A DNA stretch of 6,255 nucleotides from Leptospira yanagawae serovar Saopaulo str. Sao Paulo = ATCC 700523 (GTDB lineage: Bacteria > Spirochaetota > Leptospiria > Leptospirales > Leptospiraceae): positions 1-6,255 of the forward strand of contig NZ_AOGX02000027.1 of NCBI RefSeq assembly GCF_000332475.2, given 5' to 3'. A program made the translations under genes and the position numbers. This document shows, piece after piece, positions 1 to 5,105 of the stretch. How positions within the stretch are numbered: the stretch's first letter is position 1; each line of letters starts with the position of its first letter. Under the pieces are notes generated by a model, which was not told the origin of the DNA, did not search any database, and worked only from the letters and a program-made list of their open reading frames with translations.

Positions 1-2
1 AA

Positions 3-59
3 ACAATAGATTCCAAATGCTATCTGGAAGATTTGCAAAGCATGGGAATTCTAACATGA
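3..59 (+). CDS. Possible 3' end of an unrecognised gene, cut by the window edge
   Basis: An open frame enters from the left edge and ends at the TGA at 57-59. The last 18 residues read TIDSKCYLEDLQSMGILT. A YLEDL...GIL pattern like this is common near the end of winged-helix DNA-binding segments, but 18 residues cannot identify a family. After this stop the same frame stays open from 60 to 106, and across the IS it is in phase with the truncated DUF4263 gene. This may be coincidence. The other two frames have stops by position 78. The fragment is too short to be sure it is coding. Confidence 0.25.
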   Translation, partial: TIDSKCYLEDLQSMGILT

Positions 60-106
60 CTATTGGAAGTTAGTAAGGAAATTAGAATTAAGATAAAATT
101 GAAGTT

Positions 107-143
107 TGAAGTTCCTAAGTAAAAATATACTCACGAATAGGCA
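107..143 (+). repeat. Left terminal inverted repeat of the IS3 element
   Basis: Starts TGAAGTTCCTAA and ends ATAGGCA. It pairs with 1314-1350 at 28 of 37 positions without gaps. It contains the orfB stop codon (131-133), so the 3' end of orfB lies within the repeat. Confidence 0.88.
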
Positions 144-994
144 TGAAATTCATTTTCAAATGTAACAGGAGCTTTGTATCCAATTTTAGAATGCAAACGC
201 TTTCTGTTATAAAAAACCTCGATATACTCAAATAGAGAACTTCGAGCCTGTTCTAAGGAATGGAAGTTCTTATGATTTGTAAACTCTCTTTTTAATGTAG
301 CAAAAAAAGATTCAGCAGGAGCATTGTCCCAACAATTTCCTTTTCTACTCATGCTTTGAATAAATCCTTTTGATGTTAGTTGTTCACGAAATTCTCTACT
401 CGCATACTGACTTCCTCTATCGGAATGGATGATAAGTCCTTTACTTGGTTTTTGATTCTCAATAGCATTTTCAAATGCTTTCATAACGAGAGATGTTTTC
501 ATATGAGTGTCAACAGCCCATCCAACAATCTTCTTTGTGCATATATCTTTGAATTTACATAGATATAGAAATCCAAACAAATAGGGAATGTAGGTAATAT
601 CAGTCACATACACTGTGTTTGGTGTAGAAACGTCAAAGTTTTGTTCAAGCAAGTTTGGACTAATTGTTTCTTCATGATTGGAATCTGTCGTCACAGGAGG
701 CTTGAATTTCCTTGTTGTAATGGCTTTTATCCCATTTTCCCGCATAATTTTAGCCACAGTAGGTAAACTGACTTTGATTCCCCTTGCTTTTAGTTCTTTC
801 TGAACTCTCGGACTTCCATAAGAAAGCAAATCTCCCTTGTGGAATCTTTGAATTTCAGATAAAATCTCTATACTTTTTTGATTTCGAATCAACTTCGACT
901 TTTTCAACCAAGGATAAAATCCCTTGTGTTTAATATCTAATACTTCGGACATCACTTTGATAGAAAACCCACAGGATTCCCTATGTTCTTTCAT
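131..994 (-). CDS. IS3-family transposase OrfB (DDE integrase core)
   Basis: This is the 287-aa catalytic half of the transposase. The N-terminal part (about 24-95) is the HTH_21-type region, with YGSPRVQKEL followed by a helix-turn-helix-like stretch. The retroviral-integrase-like core follows. Its catalytic residues are D132 (YVTDITY), D192 (HSDRGSQY) and E228 (DNAPAESFF), with exactly 35 residues between D192 and E228, the DD(35)E signature. K235 sits seven residues after the glutamate, as is usual in this family. OrfB is normally made as the C-terminal part of an OrfAB fusion by -1 frameshifting. The frame is open upstream of the ATG back to the slippery heptamer at 1039-1045, which would give a fusion of about 386 aa. 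The ATG at 994 could allow independent initiation. No key residue is missing. Confidence 0.95.
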   Translation of the reverse strand: MKEHRESCGFSIKVMSEVLDIKHKGFYPWLKKSKLIRNQKSIEILSEIQRFHKGDLLSYGSPRVQKELKARGIKVSLPTVAKIMRENGIKAITTRKFKPPVTTDSNHEETISPNLLEQNFDVSTPNTVYVTDITYIPYLFGFLYLCKFKDICTKKIVGWAVDTHMKTSLVMKAFENAIENQKPSKGLIIHSDRGSQYASREFREQLTSKGFIQSMSRKGNCWDNAPAESFFATLKREFTNHKNFHSLEQARSSLFEYIEVFYNRKRLHSKIGYKAPVTFENEFHAYS

Positions 995-1011
995 AAATAG
1001 ATATTTATCTT

Positions 1012-1290
1012 CTAAGGACTTAAAGTGATGCCCATTGCCTTTTTTAAAATATCCCTCTGCTGTTTTAAATTTTGAACTTCACGTTCAAGCTCCTGGATCC
1101 TCTTGTCTCGAACATCTTGCAGAGATCCATTCTCGGTTTGATTTTGATCTAGTTCCTTTTTCCATCTGCCTAGTATCCCATTAGGGAGTCCTAGTTCTTG
1201 GCATACCATATTCTGGGATTTCCCACTTGATATTAAATATTGAACCGATTCCCTCTTAAACTCTGTTGTGTATTGTTTTCTACGCTTCAT
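1012..1290 (-). CDS. IS3-family OrfA, helix-turn-helix DNA-binding protein
   Basis: This 92-aa protein is the DNA-binding half of the transposase, which recognises the terminal repeats. Residues 7-50 form the HTH_Tnp_1 domain (YTTEFKRESV...LGLPNGILGRW). Residues 60-84 form a heptad-like coiled coil (IQELEREVQNLKQQRDIL) of the kind used for dimerisation in IS3 OrfA proteins. An AAGAGGT ribosome-binding site lies at 1295-1301, five bases before the ATG. A slippery A AAA AAG falls at codons 82-84. Without frameshifting, translation ends at 1012 to give free OrfA, which in other IS3 elements acts as a regulator. The OrfA stop is 17 bp from the OrfB ATG. Confidence 0.94.
   Translation of the reverse strand: MKRRKQYTTEFKRESVQYLISSGKSQNMVCQELGLPNGILGRWKKELDQNQTENGSLQDVRDKRIQELEREVQNLKQQRDILKKAMGITLSP
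1039..1045 (-). promoter_or_regulatory. Programmed -1 ribosomal frameshift heptamer (A AAA AAG)
   Basis: On the minus strand the orfA codons TTA AAA AAG contain A AAA AAG in the correct phase. Slipping back one base continues as GGC AAT GGG CAT CAC TTT AAG..., a frame that stays open into OrfB and adds 15 residues before its first Met. This is the classical IS3 signal for making OrfAB. Confidence 0.88.
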
Positions 1291-1313
1291 GGCAACCTCT
1301 TGTAGTCGTTTGT

Positions 1314-1350
1314 TGCCTATTGTCGAGTATATAATCCGTTAGGAACTCCA
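1314..1350 (-). repeat. Right terminal inverted repeat of the IS3 element
   Basis: Read inward on the minus strand it starts TGGAGTTCCTAA and ends ATAGGCA, matching the left repeat. Its outer end, CA at 1349-1350, abuts the open frame of the truncated DUF4263 gene. The in-frame stop immediately upstream (TAG at 1340-1342) lies inside the IS. Confidence 0.87.
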
Positions 1351-2107
1351 CTCAACAGGGGAAAGAGAAATAGCCAGATATTTAAAGGAAAATCCTTGGA
1401 TACTCTATTGGACACTTTGCCCTGCAAGTGGTCATTGCAGATACGTTTTCAAAGAATTTCCGCTAGGGAATGAGTATAAAGTAGATTTTCTAATTTTAAA
1501 TTCATATTCTGGACTCTGGGAAGTAATATTTGTAGAACTAGAATCAATATCAGATAAGCTTTTTACAAAGAAAGGTACTCCAACTCAAGTCCTTGCAAAA
1601 AGCATAAAACAAATTGATGATTGGAAAACATACTTTTCAGCTGAAAAGAATAACTTAAGAAAAGAACTTTGTAAATGGACAATGAGCAAAGATATATTGG
1701 GCTATTCAACACCTAGCAAAAATCCAAGCAATGATAGCGCAAATTATCTTCTAGACCCAAATACATATATTAAAGACCGATATTATATTGTAATAGGTAG
1801 GAGTTCTAGATTAAGTGAGTTAGAAAATACCGAAAAAGCCAAGTATTCCTTTCTTCATTCTATGGAATTATTAACCTACGATCGACTATATAGCCTGATT
1901 AAGCAAAGATACCCAATCTCCAAGCATTTTCAATAAACACATTGTTACTTCGCATAACAGCGACTTACCGCTACGCTTCGGGACAAGCCCTCGCTCGGCC
2001 TCCGGCAAATTCCCCTTCTGGCATTCGCCTTGCTTACGCAAGCTACATGCCAGTCCCTAACGTCCCGTCCGGGACTCAGGGTCGGGGAACTTCGGTAAGT
2101 CTATTCG
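1351..2107 (+). mobile_element. Integron cassette 1, right part only
   Basis: What remains is the DUF4263 gene fragment plus its attC. The inferred crossover at the right end is between G2107 and TT. The left end is missing. The end arm before R'' (1940-1958, reverse complement GTTATGCGAAGTAACAATG) has no partner in the 106 bases left of the IS, so the true cassette start was deleted or displaced. Confidence 0.75.
1352..1936 (+). pseudogene. Shedu-like DUF4263 nuclease, 5'-truncated at the IS3 end
   Basis: The frame is open from the IS boundary to the TAA at 1934-1936, giving 194 residues without a proper start. The fragment begins within a DUF4263-like N-terminus (GEREIARYLKENPWIL). It then shows LGNEYKVDFLIL, with the likely catalytic Asp at fragment residue 45, and FVELES (E62-x-E64). 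Next come KLFTKKGTPT and IKQIDDWKTYF, then the C-terminal YYIVIGRSSRL and LLTYDRLY blocks. This order is characteristic of DUF4263, the PD-(D/E)xK-fold domain of the Shedu anti-phage protein SduA. The usual ExK lysine is glutamate here, so nuclease chemistry may differ. The gene once opened cassette 1, and its promoter, start codon and first residues are missing. The ATG at 1682 would give only 84 aa without the catalytic core, so I treat the gene as broken. The family call is from motif recognition, not a search. Confidence 0.82.
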
Positions 2108-2113
2108 TTATGC
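1952..2113 (+). repeat. attC site 1 (162 bp)
   Basis: R'' is GCATAAC at 1952-1958 and R' is GTTATGC at 2107-2113. L'' ACTTACCG (1963-1970) pairs with L' CGGTAAGT (2093-2100), leaving unequal 4- and 6-base spacers as in attC sites. The middle can fold as GGG/CCC (1980-1990), TTCCCC/GGGGAA (2010-2015 with 2084-2089), CTGGCAT/ATGCCAG (2018-2024 with 2047-2053), CTTGC/GCAAG (2029-2042) and GTCCCG/CGGGAC (2062-2075). The site is GC-rich against AT-rich neighbours. The R boxes depart from the textbook GTTRRRY at the fifth base (T). Confidence 0.88.
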
Positions 2114-2296
2114 GCAATATTTCCAATGAAATTTTTATATAAAGAATTTTTGTATTAAAGAGTTACTAGATTATATAAATTTAAATATAGATAGTAAAAT
2201 TACAAATACCATATGTGAATTGAATAATAAACCTTAAACCAATTCAATATAAAAGTAACTTAATTAATATTCTCTTAAATCTGAATATTCAAAACA

Positions 2297-2326
2297 TTGC
2301 CAACAGATTTTAACACCGGTTATAAT
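2297..2326 (+). promoter_or_regulatory. Putative sigma-70-type promoter in cassette 2
   Basis: TTGCCA (2297-2302) and a perfect TATAAT (2321-2326) are separated by 18 bp. Transcription would start near 2333, ahead of the 26-aa ORF and the secreted-protein gene. In AT-rich DNA such matches also occur by chance. Confidence 0.5.
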
Positions 2327-2393
2327 TTGAAATATTAATTTCTTTCTTACGCAATGCTATTTATATCAAATTTAGTTAAAAGGGATAAAAAAA

Positions 2394-2474
2394 ATGGGTA
2401 TGATAACAATAGCAAACAAATTTAAAGCTTCAATGAAATATGATAAAAAATCTGTATCTGCCTACATAAATTAA
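2394..2474 (+). CDS. Possible 26-aa small ORF upstream of the Cys-rich protein
   Basis: ATG 2394 to TAA 2474 encodes a 26-residue basic peptide beginning MGMITIANKFKASM. An AAAGGGA ribosome-binding site lies at 2378-2384, nine bases before the start, which is better than that of the next gene. It is downstream of the candidate TATAAT promoter. I recognise no family. It could be a leader peptide, a small protein or a decayed gene start. The rest of 2114-2393 is AT-rich and shows no other credible ORF. Confidence 0.3.
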   Translation: MGMITIANKFKASMKYDKKSVSAYIN

Positions 2475-2538
2475 CTGACATTACTTATATTACCAATAAA
2501 CGCTTTAAGTGAGCGGTTTGAATAAAGTTATCCTTGCT

Positions 2539-2811
2539 ATGTCGAAGCTACTTAATTTTTCTAAAATACTTTTAATTGTTATTTTCTTCTTCGGAAACCA
2601 AATAAATACTCAGGAAGTATTTCAACCATCAATTATAGAAATTAGAATGTGTATTGAAAGAGTGAATAAATGCCTAGATGATTGCAATAAAGAATATCCA
2701 AGTCAATATACTAAGTTTCCAGAATATAAGCGAAATTCTTGTCGAGAAGAATGTGTTACATATCCGGAAAATAGAATATGTAGCAGCTTATTTAAATCTA
2801 GCTATAAATAG
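2539..2811 (+). CDS. Small secreted or periplasmic Cys-rich protein with twin CX3C
   Basis: I choose the ATG at 2539 (90 aa) over the GTG at 2509 because it places a signal peptide directly at the N-terminus: MSKLLNFSK, then the hydrophobic ILLIVIFFF, then GNQINTQ. The GTG would add ten residues and has no better ribosome-binding site. The mature part has six cysteines. Four of them form two CX3C motifs, CLDDC and CREEC, flanked by single cysteines (MCIERV and RICSS). Twin CX3C motifs in other proteins often form disulfide-stapled helical hairpins, which is a possible fold here but inferred. An exported, disulfide-bonded protein fits the context. I recognise no family and assign no function. 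It is the main gene of cassette 2, and its stop lies 220 bp before attC2. Confidence 0.7.
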   Translation: MSKLLNFSKILLIVIFFFGNQINTQEVFQPSIIEIRMCIERVNKCLDDCNKEYPSQYTKFPEYKRNSCREECVTYPENRICSSLFKSSYK

Positions 2812-2994
2812 AATTTACATTTTATTTATTTTAAATGGATGAATTTCTAATTTCAATCTTTCTTCGACCGTGAAAAGGCAGCTAATTATTAATCAAGTTA
2901 CAATACTTTGCTTTATTTGTGTAGTTTTAAATTGCTAAATATCAAAAAGGCGCCAATGTAATAAATTGAAATGGAAATGGAAATTCTCTTTCAA

Positions 2995-3017
2995 ATTAAA
3001 AAAATAATTTTTTTAAT
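2995..3017 (+). other. AT-only perfect inverted repeat before attC2
   Basis: ATTAAAAAAA, a TAA loop, then TTTTTTTAAT form a 10-bp stem. It could be a weak hairpin or bidirectional terminator-like element, but with no G-C pairs it may be chance. The rest of 2812-3021 holds no credible gene. Confidence 0.25.
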
Positions 3018-3031
3018 AAGCGAAATACTGC

Positions 3032-3192
3032 GCATAACAGCGACTTACCGCTACGCTTCGGGACAAGCCCTCGCTCGGCCTGCGGCAAATTCCCCTTCTG
3101 GCATTCGCCTTGCGTTCGCAAGCTGCATGCCAGTCCCTAACGTCCCGGCGGGACTCAGGGTCGGGGAACTTCGGTAAGTCTATTCGTTATAC
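3032..3192 (+). repeat. attC site 2 (161 bp)
   Basis: R'' is GCATAAC (3032-3038) and R' is GTTATAC (3186-3192). The two do not pair perfectly because R' belongs to the next cassette. L''/L' ACTTACCG and CGGTAAGT are conserved. The middle is nearly identical to attC1, with about seven differences by eye. Most fall in loops, such as the terminal hairpin loop and a one-base shortening of the GTCCCG hairpin. Confidence 0.87.
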
Positions 3193-3226
3193 GGCATGGC
3201 TGAAAACTTTTCACAATATAATGGAA

Positions 3227-3255
3227 TTGACAAAATATACCATATTTGATATATT
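3227..3255 (+). promoter_or_regulatory. Strong promoter of the toxin-antitoxin operon
   Basis: A perfect TTGACA (3227-3232) and TATATT (3250-3255) are separated by the optimal 17 bp. Transcription should begin near 3261-3263, essentially at the toxin GTG, so the mRNA may be leaderless. This is the best promoter in the window. Confidence 0.78.
3233..3255 (+). promoter_or_regulatory. Candidate antitoxin operator overlapping the promoter
   Basis: Two nested inverted repeats fill the -35/-10 spacer and the -10 box. One is AAATAT-ACC-ATATTT (3233-3247). The other is AATATA (3234-3239) with TATATT (3250-3255). Xre-type antitoxins usually autorepress by binding such palindromes. Binding here is inferred. 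Confidence 0.5.
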
Positions 3256-3261
3256 GTTCGA

Positions 3262-3597
3262 GTGACTTATAAGATTCAGCTACTAGAACCTGCTGAGCAA
3301 TTTCTTGTCAGTTTGGAAAATAAGTTAAAGGCTAAATCTTTCAGAACTATCGAATTATTGAGAGATTTCGGACCTGAATTAAGGGAGCCCTTTTCAAAGA
3401 AAATTGCAGGTATTAATGGTCTATTCGAATTAAGAGTTAAACAAGGATCTAACATATGTAGATTCTTTTATTTTTTTGAAAAAGATAAAATTGTGATCAT
3501 TACTTCAGGCTTTATCAAAAAAGATCAAAAGACTGATAAAGATCAGTTAGATAAAGCGAAAAAATTAATGTATATATATAAGGGAGAAAAACCATGA
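3262..3597 (+). CDS. RelE/ParE-superfamily toxin, HigB/Gp49-like
   Basis: This 111-aa protein fits the phage-Gp49-like/HigB family (PF05973), ribosome-dependent mRNA interferases that stop translation when the antitoxin is lost. Family blocks appear in order: LLRDFGPELREP (32-43), KKIAGINGLFELRV (47-59), a basic-aromatic CRFFYFFEKD (66-75) and GFIKKDQKT (83-91). The length is normal for the family. The start is GTG. The only in-frame upstream alternatives before the TGA at 3247-3249 are non-standard, and no internal Met occurs before residue 103. No ribosome-binding site precedes it, and the promoter places the transcript start at the codon itself. The gene overlaps the antitoxin by four bases (ATGA), so the two are translationally coupled. 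It is toxin-first, as in higBA. Confidence 0.9.
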   Translation: MTYKIQLLEPAEQFLVSLENKLKAKSFRTIELLRDFGPELREPFSKKIAGINGLFELRVKQGSNICRFFYFFEKDKIVIITSGFIKKDQKTDKDQLDKAKKLMYIYKGEKP

Positions 3598-3893
3598 AAT
3601 TAAAAACTAAAGATTTAGATTCTCTTTTAAAAAATCAACTTAAAGACAAGAAATTTAAATCAGAATATGAAGCACTATCTAATGAATTTAACCTTGCAAA
3701 AGAGATTATTACATTAAGAAAAAAAAGACATTTAACACAAAAAGATTTAGCTGAAAAAATTGGTACTTCCCAACCCGCGATTGCAAGAATCGAATCTGGC
3801 AACTATAAAAATCTTTCCTTATCTTTCATTAATAGATTAGCAAAAGCATTAGATGCTGAACCGGTTATACATTTAAAAAGCAAAAGTGCTTAA
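3594..3893 (+). CDS. Xre-family (HTH_3) antitoxin, HigA-like
   Basis: This 99-aa protein has a lambda-repressor-like helix-turn-helix at about residues 36-88 (LRKKRHLTQKDLAEKIG, then SQPAIARIESG and LAKALDAEP). It should bind and neutralise the toxin and repress the promoter at 3227-3255. The N-terminal 35 residues are charged and may contact the toxin. The start is firm: AGGGAG at 3581-3586 lies seven bases before the ATG, which overlaps the toxin stop as ATGA. This strong site, compared with the leaderless toxin, would favour antitoxin synthesis. The stop lies only about five bases before the cassette's end arm, so the cassette is compact. Confidence 0.92.
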   Translation: MKLKTKDLDSLLKNQLKDKKFKSEYEALSNEFNLAKEIITLRKKRHLTQKDLAEKIGTSQPAIARIESGNYKNLSLSFINRLAKALDAEPVIHLKSKSA

Positions 3894-3909
3894 CACAATC
3901 AGCCACGCC

Positions 3910-4071
3910 GTATAACAGCGACTTACCGCTACGCTTCGGCACAAGGCCTCGCTCGACCTGCGGCAAATTCCCCTTCTGGCATTCGCCTTGCCTTCGCAAG
4001 CTACATGCCAGTCCCTAACGTCCCGTCCGGGACTCAGGGGCGGGGAACTTCGGTAAGTCTATTCGTTATAC
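3910..4071 (+). repeat. attC site 3 (162 bp)
   Basis: R'' is GTATAAC (3910-3916) and R' is GTTATAC (4065-4071), a perfect pair. The L boxes match attC1 and attC2. In the first inner hairpin, GGG-ACAAG-CCC of attC1 has become GGC-ACAAG-GCC (3938-3948), a compensatory G-C to C-G swap that keeps the stem. Confidence 0.88.
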
Positions 4072-5065
4072 GCAATTTCGCAAAAATAATATTACGAGAG
4101 TTTAAATGAAGATTATAACTATTTGCCTGCTACTTCTTCTTATTAAATGCAACGAAATAATTAATATTTCTGTGTGCGATTCAGATCTTGAATCTAATTC
4201 TTATTGTTTTAATAAAGACAAAATTGATTCAAGAGAAATCGGAGCAAATATATCTCCAAATATTTTTATCGGCGAAAGTTTCGAAAATAATCTTGTACTT
4301 GTTGAACCTTTCGAATTTGACAATCATGACCATGCAAATAACTTTAAATTTTTCAATATAAGAAGAACCATATCGGCTTTTGCTTTCCAAACTTTAAATG
4401 CACAAAAGATAAATGGTAAATTTATTGAACATTCAAGATTACATCTATCAAAAATTTACGATAGACCCAAATATTTCAACATGACTATATCGGAGCCAAT
4501 TTTTGAACTTTTAAAATATAAAACTAATGAAAATATTATAAATAATTCTATTGTATTCGGTGTTTTTGATCTTGATTTTGAGAAGGCTGATTGTTCAATT
4601 TTTGGGAAAAAAAGGCCTTACACAAAAGAAGAATATAAAGAAGCATTAGAAGAACTTAAAGAGGACCACCAAAGCACCGATCGAACTTTAGATTTCAAAT
4701 CACCTGAAGAAACAATTTTAAATGCTAGATTTATATGTAAAATTCAATATTCAGCCGTCAAACTAGAGATTTTACTTTCATCGTTTAATACCAAAGGTAT
4801 GGAATATGCAGGAACAGTTTATATCGCAGATTTATACAAAGATAAAAAACTAATCAAAACAATACAAAAATATAATTACGATGGACCTTATTAATCAAAG
4901 CGAAACTGCGTATAACAGCGCCTTAACGCTTCGCTTCGGCACAAGGCCTCGCTCGGTCTGCGACACATTCCTCTCCGTCACGATTCTTGCTACGCAAGAA
5001 TGCGTGCCGACGCTAACGCCTACTCTGTAGGCTCAGCTCCGAGGAACGTCGTTAAGGCTAGTTCG
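4066..5065 (+). mobile_element. Integron cassette 4 (putative lipoprotein), 1000 bp
   Basis: Runs from G4065^TT to G5065^TT. Its end arms are GTTATACGCAATTTCGC from 4065 and GTTATACGCAGTTTCGC read back from 4916. Sixteen of 17 match, again with position 11 as the only difference. One gene fills the cassette. Confidence 0.86.
4106..4894 (+). CDS. Putative lipoprotein of unknown function, 262 aa
   Basis: The ATG at 4106 follows a modest GAGAG site (4096-4100). The N-terminus MKIITICLLLLLIKC looks like a lipoprotein signal peptide with the acylated Cys at residue 15. A Lys just before the Cys is unusual for a lipobox, but spirochaetal lipoboxes are loose, so membrane anchoring is likely rather than certain. 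The remaining 247 residues are mixed charged and aromatic, with further cysteines at 24, 34, 163 and 211 and a Lys/Glu-rich helical stretch at about 168-189 (KKRPYTKEEYKEALEELKED). I recognise no domain. Only about 35 bp separate attC3 from the start, with no convincing promoter, so expression probably depends on transcription from upstream, such as the toxin-antitoxin promoter. Base composition matches the other cassette genes. Confidence 0.75.
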   Translation: MKIITICLLLLLIKCNEIINISVCDSDLESNSYCFNKDKIDSREIGANISPNIFIGESFENNLVLVEPFEFDNHDHANNFKFFNIRRTISAFAFQTLNAQKINGKFIEHSRLHLSKIYDRPKYFNMTISEPIFELLKYKTNENIINNSIVFGVFDLDFEKADCSIFGKKRPYTKEEYKEALEELKEDHQSTDRTLDFKSPEETILNARFICKIQYSAVKLEILLSSFNTKGMEYAGTVYIADLYKDKKLIKTIQKYNYDGPY

Positions 5066-5071
5066 TTATGT
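4910..5071 (+). repeat. attC site 4 (162 bp, divergent type)
   Basis: R'' is GTATAAC (4910-4916) and R' is GTTATGT (5065-5071). L'' and L' are GCCTTAACG and CGTTAAGGC, differing from attC1-3 but still perfectly paired. Inner stems are kept with changed bases: GGC-ACAAG-GCC (4938-4948), ATTCCTC with GAGGAA, TTCTTGC with GCAAGAA, and GCCTAC-TCT-GTAGGC (5018-5032) in place of GTCCCG/CGGGAC. Same length as attC1 and attC3. Confidence 0.86.
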
Positions 5072-5093
5072 GCAATGTTTTAAAAAATAATAT

Positions 5094-5100
5094 AGAGGAG
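5094..5100 (+). promoter_or_regulatory. Strong ribosome-binding site of the cassette 5 gene
   Basis: AGAGGAG lies five bases before ATG 5106 and fixes the start. It is the strongest Shine-Dalgarno sequence among the cassette genes. Confidence 0.8.
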
Positions 5101-5105
5101 TAAAA

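Larger units (their letters stand above)
107..1350 (-). mobile_element. Complete IS3-family insertion sequence, 1244 bp
   Basis: The element is bounded by 37-bp imperfect inverted repeats, 28 of 37 positions matching, at 107-143 and 1314-1350. Both start with TG at the outer end (TGAAGTTCCTAA on the left, TGGAGTTCCTAA on the right, read inward). It encodes orfA and orfB on the minus strand, with a -1 frameshift heptamer between them, which is the standard IS3 organisation. The length is also typical of IS3. The flanking triplets differ (GTT at 104-106, CTC at 1351-1353), so no target-site duplication is visible. That suggests a deletion or recombination at one end after insertion. Both reading frames are intact, so the element may be active. 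Confidence 0.93.
2108..3186 (+). mobile_element. Integron cassette 2 (secreted Cys-rich protein), 1079 bp
   Basis: Bounded by inferred crossover points in attC1 (G2107^TT) and attC2 (G3186^TT). Its ends are inverted repeats: GTTATGCGCAATATTTC from 2107, and GTTATGCGCAGTATTTC read on the minus strand from 3038. Sixteen of 17 bases match, with the single A/G difference at position 11. The coding content is low: one secreted protein and a possible 26-aa ORF. Confidence 0.85.
3187..4065 (+). mobile_element. Integron cassette 3 (HigBA-type toxin-antitoxin), 879 bp
   Basis: Runs from G3186^TT to G4065^TT. Its end arms are the clearest of the set: GTTATACGGCATGGCTGA from 3186, and GTTATACGGCGTGGCTGA read back from 3916. 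That is 17 of 18 matching, with the sole difference at position 11. The GGCxTGGCTGA part is unique to this cassette, so the match is not just a shared attC consensus. Toxin-antitoxin cassettes with their own promoter are common in chromosomal integrons. Confidence 0.88.

Noticed and set aside
380..562. 60-aa plus-strand ORF inside the IS
   Set aside because: Opposite strand to orfB, overlapping its catalytic core. No ribosome-binding site or recognisable motif.
1682..1936. 84-aa ORF as an independent gene
   Set aside because: It is the C-terminal part of the longer DUF4263 frame, which is open back to the IS. The Met is internal.
1942..2142. 66-aa ORF across attC1 (with ITATYRYASGQALARP)
   Set aside because: It is a translation of the attC repeat. 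The same peptide appears from attC2, and attC bases are conserved by pairing, not by codon. No ribosome-binding site.
2509..2538. GTG 2509 as start of the Cys-rich protein
   Set aside because: It would put ten extra residues before the signal peptide and has no ribosome-binding site. ATG 2539 gives a normal signal sequence.
2971..3177. 68-aa ORF starting before attC2 and running through it
   Set aside because: Most of it is the attC2 translation. The upstream 20 residues come from AT-rich sequence including the A/T inverted repeat.
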